Part shown: piece by piece, positions 38,935-49,391 of the stretch
How positions within the stretch are numbered: the first letter of the stretch is position 1
Layout of the letters: every line of letters begins with the position of its first letter
Assembly: GCA_016841665.1 (NCBI GenBank)
Contig: JAENYT010000003.1
Span: 62,001 to 126,000, forward strand
Direction of reading: 5' to 3'
Origin: Methanobacteriota archaeon
GTDB taxonomy: Archaea; Halobacteriota; Methanomicrobia; Methanomicrobiales; Methanomicrobiaceae
DNA: 64,000 nt
Translations under genes and position numbers: made by a program
The notes under the pieces: model-generated
Told to the model about the DNA's origin: nothing
Databases searched by the model: none
What the model saw: the letters and a program-made list of their open reading frames with translations, nothing else

Positions 38935-41283
38935 TTAATCCCGCATGACCCAGGCGGTCACCTGTTTTTCGAAGTCGATATAGGGTTCGCCGCTCACATC
39001 AATCACCACCCGGTCGATGGTTCCGCCTGAAAAGGCGAACGGTGCGGCGTAGTCCGGCGATACCGGGGACCCGCTGTCACGGCCAATGCAGAGACCGTCG
39101 CCGGTGAGAGAGAAGTATCCAGGCTGGGTCTTGATCCGGCCCTCGCCCACCTTCTTCATGTCCATGTACAGGGTGAGGGTGCCCACAGGGCTCTTTGTCT
39201 CCGTATCCTCCCCGTCCTTGGCGAACTCCGCGGTGAAGACGTGCCGGCCGGCGGGCACGGCGCGTTCCGAGGAGATCTTCTGGATGGCGTCCCCCAGCCA
39301 GTTGTAGACATAGTGCAGGCGTCCATCGGCGATGTACAGGCTGTGGCCGCCGGCCACACCTCCGTGGGCAAACAGCACACCCTGGACATCCGGGCCGTCG
39401 ATAACCGCGCCGGCGGCGATGGTGTACGATCGCCCGCGGATATTGACGGCCACCGACTCGGGAACCTCGGCGGTGCCTGGGTAGTAGACATAGCGGTTCC
39501 TCGGCCGGGAGGGCTGGGGCCGCGGCGTGGTTAAGAGCTCCAGCGCGCTGCGGTCATCAAGCGGCATACCATGGTAGACGCCCGCATAGTAGAACCAGAG
39601 CCCCTTGAGGAGCTCCAGCATATCGGGGTTCTGGTCTGCAAGGTTCTGCATCTGGGCCCGGTCCTCCTTCAGGTTATAGAGCTCCCAGACATCGTGTTCG
39701 AAGTTGCTCCAGCCGGAGAGAGGCGGGTGGAGGGTGTTTGCCAGCCAGCCCTGGTGATAGATTGCCCTCATGCCGAGCATCGCGTAGAACTGGGTCTCCC
39801 GTCCCGGTGCGTCGGGATTCTCAAAGCTGGCGTGGAAACTCTCCCCCTCGATCGGGCTCTGGGTGTAGCCCTTCAGCACCTCCGGCGGCTCGATTCCCAG
39901 CAGTTCATAGAGGGTGGGGACGATGTCCACGGCGTGGATGTACTGGTGGCGGATCTCGCCATGGGCGCGGATGCCCTGAGGCCACGCAACCAGGCACATG
40001 TCCGCGAGTCCGCCCTCGTATCCGGCGAACCGTTTCCAGTACGGAAACGGGGTATCGAATGCCCACGCCCACCCGGTGCAGTAGTGGTTGTATGTCCCCG
40101 GCCCCCCGAGCTCGTCGATGTGGGGGAGGTTTGCCTCGAGCGTATCCGGTACATTGTTGAAGAACTTGTTCTCGTTGAACGATCCGCTGGGACCGCCCTC
40201 GGCGCTGGCGCCGTTGTCGGATACCACGACGATGATGGTATTGTCGAACTGGCCGGACTCTTCCAGGTAGTCGAGGATCCGCCCGATCTGGGCATCGGTA
40301 TACGTGACATAGCCGGCATAGACCTCTGCCATACGGATAAACAGCTTCTTTTCGTCCTCGTTCAATGCATCCCAGGGCGGTACGAAGTCGAGGGCGGGCC
40401 AGGGCTGCCCATCGGGCCCGGTCGTTGCCGGTTCGCCATGGGGATTGATGGGGGATAACCTGGTGTTTTCCGGCAACAGCCCCATCTTCTTCTGGTTCTC
40501 CAGGATCTGCTCACGGATCTTCTCGTAGCCTATATCGAACCGGCCCCGGTACCGGTCGGCCCACTCCTTGAAGACGTGGTGCGGGGCGTGGGCACACCCG
40601 GGACAGAAGTACATGAACCAGGGCTTTTCGGGAGCGATGGTCCTCGAGTCGCGGATGAACTCGATCGCTTTTTCGGAAATATCTCTTGAGAAGTGGTAGC
40701 CCTCATCCGGCCGATACCGTTGATCCATGGGGTGGTTGTCGTAGACAAGGTCGGGGTACCACTGGTTGGTCTCCCCGCCCAGGAATCCGTAGTAGCGCTC
40801 AAATCCCCGCCCGAGCGGCCAGCGCCCCTTCCATGAGGACATGTCGGTCTCTTCTCCCGGGGTCAGGTGCCACTTGCCGATGGCGTAGGTGTTCCAGCCC
40901 CGTTCGTTCAGCACCTCCGAGATAAACCCGTTCTCGAAGGGGATTCGGGAGGAAAGCCCCGGGAAACCGGCCGAAGCCTCCGTGATGCAGGCCATGTTGT
41001 TACTGGTGGCGTTGCGGCCGGTGAGCAAAGAGGAGCGGGTAGGTGAACAGAGCGCGGTGGTATGGAAATTGCCGTACCGTATGCCCGCATCGGCGATACG
41101 CTGCATGGTGGGCGTCTCGATGGGCCCCCCGAATACATCCATGGCCCCGTAGCCCACATCGTCCCAGACGATCATCAGGATGTTGGGGGCCCCCTTCGGT
41201 GCCTGCGGCTGCAGGAAGGGGTCCCAGTCCGGCACCGAATCCCGGATATCGAGATTGATTGTTCCATTAAATTGTTTTGCCAT
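38935..41283 (-). CDS. Arylsulfatase family protein (Cys-type FGly site)
   Basis: NILMIVWDDVGYGAMDVFGG, TTALCSPTRSSLLTGRNAT (CxPxR), IVVVSDNGASAEGG; additional C-terminal beta-rich domain. Confidence 0.95.
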   Translation of the reverse strand: MAKQFNGTINLDIRDSVPDWDPFLQPQAPKGAPNILMIVWDDVGYGAMDVFGGPIETPTMQRIADAGIRYGNFHTTALCSPTRSSLLTGRNATSNNMACITEASAGFPGLSSRIPFENGFISEVLNERGWNTYAIGKWHLTPGEETDMSSWKGRWPLGRGFERYYGFLGGETNQWYPDLVYDNHPMDQRYRPDEGYHFSRDISEKAIEFIRDSRTIAPEKPWFMYFCPGCAHAPHHVFKEWADRYRGRFDIGYEKIREQILENQKKMGLLPENTRLSPINPHGEPATTGPDGQPWPALDFVPPWDALNEDEKKLFIRMAEVYAGYVTYTDAQIGRILDYLEESGQFDNTIIVVVSDNGASAEGGPSGSFNENKFFNNVPDTLEANLPHIDELGGPGTYNHYCTGWAWAFDTPFPYWKRFAGYEGGLADMCLVAWPQGIRAHGEIRHQYIHAVDIVPTLYELLGIEPPEVLKGYTQSPIEGESFHASFENPDAPGRETQFYAMLGMRAIYHQGWLANTLHPPLSGWSNFEHDVWELYNLKEDRAQMQNLADQNPDMLELLKGLWFYYAGVYHGMPLDDRSALELLTTPRPQPSRPRNRYVYYPGTAEVPESVAVNIRGRSYTIAAGAVIDGPDVQGVLFAHGGVAGGHSLYIADGRLHYVYNWLGDAIQKISSERAVPAGRHVFTAEFAKDGEDTETKSPVGTLTLYMDMKKVGEGRIKTQPGYFSLTGDGLCIGRDSGSPVSPDYAAPFAFSGGTIDRVVIDVSGEPYIDFEKQVTAWVMRD

Positions 41284-41412
41284 AATTCTTCCCCCAATGT
41301 GCTGCGATGCCAGCATTGGATTGGGGCAGATACTATTCGAGGATATTTATATTGGTTGTGCGATGGGTGACGCGAACCGATCGGCGTGGAGCACCCTATC
41401 ACGGGGACCGCA

Positions 41413-42498
41413 TTATCTTCTCCCCCCTCGCATGGTGAATCTCCCGAACAGTCCCGATGCCGCGGGTGATTCCGCCTGCCCCATCAGCGCTGCGATCCAG
41501 CGGGTCTCATCAAAGCCTGCCAGCAGGTACTTCACCATCAGGGTGAGGGGGACGCCGAGAAACATGCCCGGCACCCCGAGCACCCATGTCCAGAAGAGGA
41601 TCGAGATGATCACAACAAGCGGGGAGATATCGAGCCGTTTGCCCGCCATCTGCGGGAACACGATGTTCTCTGCAGCAAAGTTGATGGCGCCGATGCCTAC
41701 AAGGACAACCACCGCCCCCCCGAGACCGAGCTGAAGCCAGGCGATCCCCACGGGGGGGATGGAGGCGAGGGCGAGCCCGAAGTAGGGGATGAAGCTCATT
41801 ACGAAGACCACGAGCCCCCAGAGCAGGGCCGACTGGATCCCCATCGCCCACAGCAGGACGGCCGTCGCCGCCCCGGTGATGAGGTTGATCTGGATCCTGA
41901 TGACCACGTACTCGATGAGCTGGTCGCTAAAATTGATGAATTGCCCGAGCACAGTTTGTGCGGCTTTTGGTGTTTGATCCAGAGTGGCTCCCCATTTCGA
42001 TACTTCAAGCAGCATGAACACGCTGAGGATAATAACCAGGAGCACATCGATGAGGAACTGGATCATCCCGGCGATGATCGTGGTGATGGTGGGAATGAGG
42101 GAGGTGGTGCTGCTGATAATATCGATCTCCCTCATATCCGGGATTACGAGGCCGAGTGGTGCGATCAGACCCGCAACGCGGGCGATCTGCTCGGCGAGCA
42201 GGTCCTGGTATGCCGGGAGTGCCCCCTCCAGTTCGGGGACAGAGAGGTTGAGAATGGCGATGAACAGGATCGCCACGAGGGCGAGGCCGGCAATGAGGAT
42301 GAGGACCGCCCCGAGCGTGGGGATCCCTCGCGCTTCGAGCTTTCGAAGCCAGGGAAGTGCGATGATGGCCAGAAAAAAAGAGAAAAGAACTACATTGACA
42401 ATGGAAGCGCCGAAGTGCATGCCCGCAAGCAGCACCACGGTGCACGCCGCCGCAATGAGGGCCCGCGCCGGTGCGGAGAGAGCCGCTTCCGCTGTCAT
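41413..42498 (-). CDS. AI-2E family transporter (PerM-like)
   Basis: Multi-TM, ENIVFPQMAGKRLDISPLVVIISILFWTWVLGVPGMFLGVPLTLMVKYLL. Confidence 0.88.
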   Translation of the reverse strand: MTAEAALSAPARALIAAACTVVLLAGMHFGASIVNVVLFSFFLAIIALPWLRKLEARGIPTLGAVLILIAGLALVAILFIAILNLSVPELEGALPAYQDLLAEQIARVAGLIAPLGLVIPDMREIDIISSTTSLIPTITTIIAGMIQFLIDVLLVIILSVFMLLEVSKWGATLDQTPKAAQTVLGQFINFSDQLIEYVVIRIQINLITGAATAVLLWAMGIQSALLWGLVVFVMSFIPYFGLALASIPPVGIAWLQLGLGGAVVVLVGIGAINFAAENIVFPQMAGKRLDISPLVVIISILFWTWVLGVPGMFLGVPLTLMVKYLLAGFDETRWIAALMGQAESPAASGLFGRFTMRGGRR

Positions 42499-42535
42499 GG
42501 TATCTCAGTACACGGTGGCCGTGCAGCGCACACCC

Positions 42536-42958
42536 TCATCCCCGCGGCACAGGCGTGACTTCGCGTCCTCTGTACAATTCTTCGGGGTTTTCACGCAGCC
42601 AGTCCCAGGCGTCAACGATCTGCTCTTCGCTGAAGTAGCGGATATCGGTATGCGAGATAAACCCGAAGATCTTCGAGATCCAGGTCATCAGCTCCTCCCT
42701 TGAGTTTTCGCCGACCACTGCAATCCGCTCGATATTTTCGAGTTTGGACCAGAGTTTGAGGTCCTCCCATGCGGCCTCTGCGGTCCAGCCCTCGAAGTGC
42801 TCTAATTTGAAAAGCAGCCTGACATCCCCGTACTCGTCGATTGCCTCCTCGAGCAGGGGAATGAAGTAATCAGCATAATCGTCGTCGGTCAGTTTCTCTG
42901 AGGCCTCAAACCCGATCACTTTTCCTGAAGATCTCTCCATCCACCGGATCATGTGCAT
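42536..42958 (-). CDS. SpoIIAA-like/STAS domain protein
   Basis: KVIGFEASEKLTDDDYADYFIPLLEEAIDEYGDVRLLFKLEHFEGWTAEAAWEDLKL...IERIAVVG. Confidence 0.85.
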   Translation of the reverse strand: MHMIRWMERSSGKVIGFEASEKLTDDDYADYFIPLLEEAIDEYGDVRLLFKLEHFEGWTAEAAWEDLKLWSKLENIERIAVVGENSREELMTWISKIFGFISHTDIRYFSEEQIVDAWDWLRENPEELYRGREVTPVPRG

Positions 42959-43044
42959 CCACCCTGATTGGATTTGGTTTTTCTGGAAGCGATACGGAGG
43001 TGTGGCGGGGAAAGCCCCGCAACCCCTGCCGGACAGGTATTGGA

Positions 43045-43566
43045 TCACCCCATGGGCGGTATGCCCTCAACCGCTCGTGAAGGCGCTTCGCTGAACGCCT
43101 CCCGCAGTTTTTCCTCGTTCTCCTCCGATAGCGAGGTCTGGATGACCGTGCCCTTGAACTCGGTCAGCCCGGCGAGCACCTTGTCGGGCGTGGATTCCTT
43201 GATGAGCATGAAGACCGCGGAATTGCCCGGCTGAATCGTCTCTGCAATCTGTTCGATAAATTTGTCATCGATCCCGTAGTCGGAGAAATGTCCTGCAAGC
43301 GCACCGGTGATAGCACCGATTGCAAGGCCGAAGAGCGGCATGAAGAAGATGAGGCCCAGTAACAGCCCCCAGAAGCTACCGCTGAGTGCGCCGACCCCTG
43401 CCATACTTACCGACTGTTTGATATCGGGTTTGCCGTCCTGGTGGCGGACGACAACGACCAGATCCTCCAGTTTGATGATATGTTCCTTCTGCATCTGTTC
43501 CAGCCGGTCCTTCACCTGGAAAGCCGTCTGTTCATCATTGAATGCAACAACCACTAAATCACTCAT
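43045..43566 (-). CDS. DUF1269 domain membrane protein
   Basis: VVVAFNDEQTAFQVKDRLEQMQKEHIIKLEDLVVVVRHQDGKPDIKQSVSMAGVGALSGSFWGLLLGLIFFMPL. Confidence 0.88.
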   Translation of the reverse strand: MSDLVVVAFNDEQTAFQVKDRLEQMQKEHIIKLEDLVVVVRHQDGKPDIKQSVSMAGVGALSGSFWGLLLGLIFFMPLFGLAIGAITGALAGHFSDYGIDDKFIEQIAETIQPGNSAVFMLIKESTPDKVLAGLTEFKGTVIQTSLSEENEEKLREAFSEAPSRAVEGIPPMG

Positions 43567-44204
43567 TGTCCCACCCCACGATGGTCTCTACTCACCGTGC
43601 GATCAGTGCGAGGTAGGGGAACCATGCGCAGTGCCGTGTCTGCAACCGCCTGTTGTCCCTCACGCTGCTGAGTGTCATTGCAAATTATTTATATTAATTG
43701 GTGAATACCCATGGCGGGGGAGAGAGTACGCTTGCGAGATAATGACGCCATCCAATATTCATCGTGCAGGACGGAGCGTGGAAAGGACGGTATCGACCTG
43801 ACATCGCAGATCCTGCATGTGCAGGAGCGGATCATCATGACCGACGGGTACGGCCCTCCCGCCCTGCTCCTGTTCTGGATAGGGCTTGCCGCGTTCTACG
43901 CACCGAAAATACGCCGTGTCTGCAGTCCCGGCCTGCGGCGGGTCTCGCACAGCATTCCGCGTCCTGCCATCCTCACCCTGTCCGGCAGAAGGCGGTAACC
44001 CGGAGTGGGTACGCAGCGATCGGCCCTGTGTTCCTGCCTTTTGCGGTCTTTGTCGTGCCGAATCCCTCTTAAGCATGCCCTGACATGACCAGTCGAGCCA
44101 CGCCGGGCAACGGCAGTTATAACTGTGTAAATATTAAATGAACTATTATACTTGCTGCCGGGCGATGGCCGGATCCTCCGGACCACCGGAGCAACCAGGG
44201 GAAT

Positions 44205-45461
44205 GTGTTCATGCGACGGCGAGTGTGCGGGCGGATGCGAGAGCTCGGAATGATAGCAGGTACCTGCATGCTGGTGCTGGCGCTGGTCTGCAGCGGGTGC
44301 ATCGAGCCTTCGGTTCCCGGGCGGAATGGCGGCGCAGCGGGAAGCATGCCCGAAGACCTGACCGGGGGAACCTGGGTGCTGGACCACTATATGGCGGGTG
44401 ACACCCAGTTTAAACCGGTGATCAACGGCACCCAGATCACCGCTATGTTCGGCGCAGACGGTTTGTTGAGCGGATCCGGGGGATGCAATATCTATGCCGC
44501 CCAGTACGACGCCGGGGAGGAGCTGCTCTCCATCGGCCCGGTTGCCTCGGCAAAGACCATCTGCTCCCAGCCTCAGGGCCTGATGAACCAGGAGGCCGCC
44601 TATCTCACTGCACTCGACTCGGTTGCTGCCTACACGTTCTCCGGTGATGAATTGAGTCTGCTGGACGAAAAGGGCAGAACCGTTCTCGTCTTTTCCCGCG
44701 GCGACTTCTCCGCTCCAACCGAGCTTACCGGAAGGACATGGCGGCTGACGCATTTTGACAACGGGATGGGGAAGATCCTGCCGGTCGTCGACGGCACGAC
44801 GGTGACGGCATACTTCGACCACGAGGGATTCCTGCGGGGATCGGCCGGGTGCAATGCCTATGCAACAACCTGCAATGCCAACGGAGAAACGCTGGACATC
44901 GGAATCGTCGACGTCACGCAGACCTTCTGCAGCCGCCCGACGGGAATCATGCAACAGGAGGCTACCTATCTCTCCATGCTCAAACAGGCCGACACCTATG
45001 AGATCGACGAGAACCACCTGGTCATCAGGGATAACGAAGGGAATACCATCCTCATCTTCGAGAGCGCCAGATCCGAAGCCTTCATCTCGCTGACCGGGAA
45101 GCTGACCGGGAGGGCGTGGCACCTGCGGCGCCTTGCCGATGACGCCGGCGATATGGTGCCGGCCCTCTCGCAGGGCACCGTGACCGCGGTGTTTTCCGAG
45201 GATGGCCATCTGAGCGGGGCGGCCGGGTGCAACTGGTACGGGACCTACTACCGCCTTGAGGGGGACCGGTTGTTCCTCGAAGACATTGCCTATACCGACT
45301 TCTACTGCTCCACTCCCGAGGGCATCCTGCAGCAGGAACGGCAGTATTTCTCTCTTCTGAACCGCGTCGCGGCATACGAGATCAGGAGCGGCACACTGAT
45401 CCTCTACGATGAGAATGACACACCCCTGCTGGAATTTTCGGGCGGCCCGCTGGGAGGATGA
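44205..45461 (+). CDS. Predicted lipoprotein with three tandem META (HslJ-like) domains
   Basis: Lipobox LALVCSGC; three repeats beginning LTGGTWVL, LTGRTWRL, LTGRAWHL, each with a GSGGCN/GSAGCN/GAAGCN motif. Confidence 0.85.
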   Translation: MFMRRRVCGRMRELGMIAGTCMLVLALVCSGCIEPSVPGRNGGAAGSMPEDLTGGTWVLDHYMAGDTQFKPVINGTQITAMFGADGLLSGSGGCNIYAAQYDAGEELLSIGPVASAKTICSQPQGLMNQEAAYLTALDSVAAYTFSGDELSLLDEKGRTVLVFSRGDFSAPTELTGRTWRLTHFDNGMGKILPVVDGTTVTAYFDHEGFLRGSAGCNAYATTCNANGETLDIGIVDVTQTFCSRPTGIMQQEATYLSMLKQADTYEIDENHLVIRDNEGNTILIFESARSEAFISLTGKLTGRAWHLRRLADDAGDMVPALSQGTVTAVFSEDGHLSGAAGCNWYGTYYRLEGDRLFLEDIAYTDFYCSTPEGILQQERQYFSLLNRVAAYEIRSGTLILYDENDTPLLEFSGGPLGG

Positions 45462-45479
45462 AAAGAGGCGTAAATACGA

Positions 45480-45551
45480 TGGGCCCGATGCGATTCGAAC
45501 GCATGACCGTCCGGTTATGAGCCGGACGCTCCACCACTAAGCTACGGGCCC
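45480..45551 (-). tRNA. tRNA with CAT anticodon (Met or tRNA-Ile2)
   Basis: Minus strand GGGCCCGTAGCTTAGTGGTGGAGCGTCCGGCTCATAACCGGACGGTCATGCGTTCGAATCGCATCGGGCCCA; full cloverleaf with a 7-bp acceptor stem. Confidence 0.95.
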
Positions 45552-45686
45552 GCACGGTGCGCACCATTGCGGATTATGATGCGTGTATATATACAGCAAT
45601 CGGTGGTAAAAAAGGTTGCCGGGTTTCGGGGTGCACAGTGTGCGCCGATCGTGCTCTACCCCTGCCCGGGAGGGATTTTCTCCCTC

Positions 45687-47066
45687 CTAGAACCCTTTTC
45701 TCCGCTTCAGGTTCCTGCTGCGCACCACCTTGATGCCCGCTCCCACCAGGATAATGCCTGCCACGGAGAGACCGGCGAGCCCGAACAGTGTCAGGTCGAG
45801 CTCTTTTTCGAGGGTGATGGTGACCGAGCGCTCCCCTTCGCCAGGCTCGATGCCGATTGCTGACCAGGAGGTTGTGTAGCCCTCCACCGATGCGGTGAAA
45901 TTATAGGACTCGGCCGGCGGAAGGCTGTCGGTGATCGTTCCCTTGGCATCGGTAATCCCGAACGTATCACCATTGACGGCAACATGCGCCCCGGCGATCA
46001 CCTGGTGGTCCTGGTCTTCGACCAGCACGCTGACCGTCGCCAGCTCCCATGCCAGCTCGGCGGCAAGGTCCTGTCCCGCCTGGTCGATCATTTTCTCCTC
46101 TTCCCAGGCGACGTAGCCGTCCTTGGTGATAGCGATCGCGTAGGTTCCTTCCAGTACGTCCTGGAGGCTGAACCGGCCGTAGGTATCCGTTTCACCCTCT
46201 CGCTCCCCGTCGAGGAAGACCGCTGCACCCGCAACCGGGACTCCTGCGGTGTCGACCGCGATCAGGGAGACGGGGTAGGTGGCCAGCGCGAGCGAGAGAT
46301 CCAGGATCAGGTCATCGTCGTCAATGTACCTGGCGAGCGTGAGATCGCGGAAGCCGTCGGCCTCAACTCGCAGCTGCACCTGTTCGCCCCGTTCGAGGCG
46401 GGTGATGAGGATGCCGCTGCTGCCGGTCACCCCGGTGCTCTTCCCATCGATGAAGACCTCGGCACCCGCGATGGGCGCATGGTCTGCAGCGCTGAGCACC
46501 CGCAGGGCAAAGCGCTCATCGTGCACGATCCAGCGATGCAGCGTGACGGTATCGGCATCGACTTCGTACTCCCAGGATTCGGGTGCGTAGTCGTCCGCCT
46601 CGATCTCGATGGTGTACTCCTCCCCGTTCACGAGGTCGAAGGTGACGCTACCGTCCGTGCCCGTCCGCTCCGTCTCCGTATCGTCGCTGCCCGTCGTGGT
46701 CACCCGTACGCGGGCGTTATATACCGGGCGGAGCGTGTCGGCGTCGTAGACCACAATCTCGATGCTCGCAGTATCCAGGACCAGGTCCACATCGACGGAG
46801 GTGTCGTCCTCGTCGATCCAGTCGCTCCAGTCCTCATATCCGCTCTTCTTCACTTCGAGCTCGAAGGACTCATCGAACGAATGGGAGAAGGAATAGTCCC
46901 CCTCGCTGTCGGTCTTTCCCTCGTAGTCCCCGTCGATATAGATGGAGGCCCCCCCGATCGCAGTTCCGTCGTCGTCATCCTGGACCGTTATTTCCAGTGT
47001 TATTGCCTGGACGGCACAGACCAGCACCGAACACACCAGAAGGGCTAAAAACAGGCGAATTCGCAT
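45687..47066 (-). CDS. Secreted/membrane-anchored repeat protein with carboxypeptidase-regulatory/PEGA-like domains
   Basis: Signal peptide, repeated IGGASIYIDGDYEGKTDSEGDYSF / IAGAEVFIDGKSTGVTGSSG / VAGAAVFLDGEREGETDTYG / IAGAHVAVNGDTFGITDAKG, C-terminal TM. Confidence 0.82.
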   Translation of the reverse strand: MRIRLFLALLVCSVLVCAVQAITLEITVQDDDDGTAIGGASIYIDGDYEGKTDSEGDYSFSHSFDESFELEVKKSGYEDWSDWIDEDDTSVDVDLVLDTASIEIVVYDADTLRPVYNARVRVTTTGSDDTETERTGTDGSVTFDLVNGEEYTIEIEADDYAPESWEYEVDADTVTLHRWIVHDERFALRVLSAADHAPIAGAEVFIDGKSTGVTGSSGILITRLERGEQVQLRVEADGFRDLTLARYIDDDDLILDLSLALATYPVSLIAVDTAGVPVAGAAVFLDGEREGETDTYGRFSLQDVLEGTYAIAITKDGYVAWEEEKMIDQAGQDLAAELAWELATVSVLVEDQDHQVIAGAHVAVNGDTFGITDAKGTITDSLPPAESYNFTASVEGYTTSWSAIGIEPGEGERSVTITLEKELDLTLFGLAGLSVAGIILVGAGIKVVRSRNLKRRKGF

Positions 47067-47250
47067 GAAAATGTATTTTCATCTATGGATTTGAATTCAT
47101 CGGTTTGCATTGGAGGTGCTCTGGTGTCGGGTTTGGCCAGGGGCTCATCGTTCGGTGGTCGTGGCGTGCCGCCCCCTGAGTATCGATTCCGCGGGTGAGC
47201 CCCGACGGACTGATACATTAATCCGGGTGTACGTGCCATTCGGGGACGCC

Positions 47251-48432
47251 ATGAACCATACCGCATCAACCGCGTTTGTCCGGGAGATCATGATGGATTT
47301 TGCCGGTCTGACCGGACTGGAGCCTCCCGGTGCACGTCCGATGCGCTATCTATGGACGGATGCCTTTGCGGTCTGCGCCTATCTCGAACTCTTCCGCCGG
47401 ACCAATGACGAGACCTGCCTGGACCTCGCGTTGCGCCTCGTCGACCAGGTGCACCACATCCTCGGCCGGCACCGGGATGACGATGCACGACGCGGCTTTA
47501 TCAGCGGGCTGTCTGAGACGGAGGGGGCGCTGCACCCGACCGCGGGGGGCTTGCGGATAGGAAAGCGCATGAACGAACGCAAGGCCGGCGAGCCGCCCGA
47601 CCCACGGCTTGAATGGGACCGGGACGGGCAATACTACCATTATCTGACAAAATGGATGCACGCACTCAACCGTGTGGCCGCTGCCACCCGGGATCCGGTG
47701 TATCTACGGTGGGCGATGGAGCTCGCGCAGGCAGCGCATGCCGCGTTTACATATGCCCCCCCGGCCGGCGACAGGAAGAGGATGTACTGGAAGATGAGTA
47801 TCGATCTTGCCCGCCCCCTCGTCTCCTCCATGGGCCTGCACGACCCGCTCGACGGCCTTGTCACCTACCACGAACTGCAGACGGCGGTTGCGAGGAATTT
47901 TGAGGGATCGGTGCAGCTCGATCTGTTCCATGAGAGTGCCGATGCGGCCGCGATCTGCCGGGGCATGAGCTTCGCCACGGACGATCCGCTCGGGACAGGC
48001 GGGCTCCTCTTCGACGCCTGGCGCATCGCGCAATTGATCAGGGAGGGGGGGTTTTGTGACGAAGGTCTCCTCGCATCCGTCATGGATGCAGCCCTGTTCG
48101 GCCTGGAATCCTTTGTTGCAAGCAATACTCCTGCGCTGCCCGCCGACGTTCGCCTGGCGTTCCGTGAGCTGGGGCTTGCGATTGGGCTGAAAGGAGTCGA
48201 GAACCTTCAGGAAGAGATCAGGGAGCATCCGGGCGTTTTCGGCCGGAGCAGTTCCCTTCAGCAACGAGCCGAATTTCTCATGGGCTATGTGCCGCTCGCG
48301 GACACGATCGATCAGTTCTGGATGGATAAGAGAAACCGGGAAGCCAGCACCTGGATCGAGCACCGTGAAATCAACATGGTGATGCTCGCTATCAGTCTCG
48401 CTCCCGGGGAATTCCTGAGGGTACAGGATTGA
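47251..48432 (+). CDS. Hypothetical protein, possible alpha/alpha-toroid glycoside hydrolase-like fold
   Basis: Helical repeats such as YLWTDAFAVCAYLELFRRTNDETCLDLALRLVDQVHHILGRHR and WMHALNRVAAATRDPVYLRWAMELAQAAHAAF. Confidence 0.6.
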   Translation: MNHTASTAFVREIMMDFAGLTGLEPPGARPMRYLWTDAFAVCAYLELFRRTNDETCLDLALRLVDQVHHILGRHRDDDARRGFISGLSETEGALHPTAGGLRIGKRMNERKAGEPPDPRLEWDRDGQYYHYLTKWMHALNRVAAATRDPVYLRWAMELAQAAHAAFTYAPPAGDRKRMYWKMSIDLARPLVSSMGLHDPLDGLVTYHELQTAVARNFEGSVQLDLFHESADAAAICRGMSFATDDPLGTGGLLFDAWRIAQLIREGGFCDEGLLASVMDAALFGLESFVASNTPALPADVRLAFRELGLAIGLKGVENLQEEIREHPGVFGRSSSLQQRAEFLMGYVPLADTIDQFWMDKRNREASTWIEHREINMVMLAISLAPGEFLRVQD

Positions 48433-48678
48433 CTTCGAGGGAAAATGGCCGGATTACAGACTGTCTGGTACCGTTTCTCAGCGCCGGTGTTCGGTCGATT
48501 TTTCCGGAGCAGGGCAACTGTGCCCCCCTCTCTCCAGTAGTAGATCGCGAATCGGGCGCGGCCGATGATGTGATCCGACTGCGACCATTGCTCGGTGAAC
48601 TGGGTTGCCCGAAAGGGAAAACAGTATGAGAAGATCCGTTGGATTTTTGGGCGGGCGGGGATCTGAGAAGCTACCTTT

Positions 48679-49119
48679 ATGTGCGTTGAAGTGATCAGAA
48701 GCCCGGCGATCTGTATGATCGGAGAAATGATTGGAGAGATGACAGGCAAAGTGACCGGGAAGCGCCTTGTCCACCATTACGGGGGAGACCTGAAGCTCGA
48801 GACGACCATTGAGTCGAAAGGGACGATTCTCGGAACCGAAATCACCTTTATTGCCACATTCTGGTCGAAGGAGAGGCGTCAGGGCGGCAAGTTCTCGAAA
48901 GGCAACGGGATCATGATGACCGACTCCGGTGAAATGGCCGTGCTGCATGGCTCCGGAATCAGCATGCCGGGAAAAGGCCCCGCATGGAACCTGCGTGGAG
49001 TCCGGTATCTGCAGACCTCTTCGCCGGCCCTGAGCCGCCTCAATGATGTGGCGCTGGTCTTTGAGATCGAAATCGATCCTGACGGGACGGTCCACGACAG
49101 GATGTGGGAGTGGAAATAA
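48679..49119 (+). CDS. Hypothetical protein
   Basis: 146-aa ORF; IESKGTILGTEITFIATFWSKERRQGGKFSKGNGIMMTDSGEMAVLHGSGIS. Confidence 0.6.
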   Translation: MCVEVIRSPAICMIGEMIGEMTGKVTGKRLVHHYGGDLKLETTIESKGTILGTEITFIATFWSKERRQGGKFSKGNGIMMTDSGEMAVLHGSGISMPGKGPAWNLRGVRYLQTSSPALSRLNDVALVFEIEIDPDGTVHDRMWEWK

Positions 49120-49391
49120 CTTCTTCACCAGAACGGCATGGGACAACGGAAAGGTTTGATCGGCAGTGCCCGGTGCACCCTGAGAGAGCGCGTCGCGGGA
49201 GTAACGGGCATTCTTTTCTGGAAGTCATGAACCCGTGATATCGGGTCCGGAGAGGGATTTGGGGCGTGTCAAGGTGCATAGGGAGAAATATTGGAGGCCA
49301 TGCACCGTTATTCCGGGATCGCGGGTGAGAGAAGGCCCCCTCCACCCGGATCCGCGCCTCAGACCGGCACCCGGACTTCCCGGGAGGGCGT

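Noticed and set aside
43711-43998. 95-aa plus-strand ORF in the 43.6-44.2 kb gap
   Set aside because: No domain, several overlapping alternative frames, no support for coding.
43896-45209. 437-aa minus-strand ORF opposite the META lipoprotein
   Set aside because: Shadow ORF; the plus strand has a lipobox and three META repeats.
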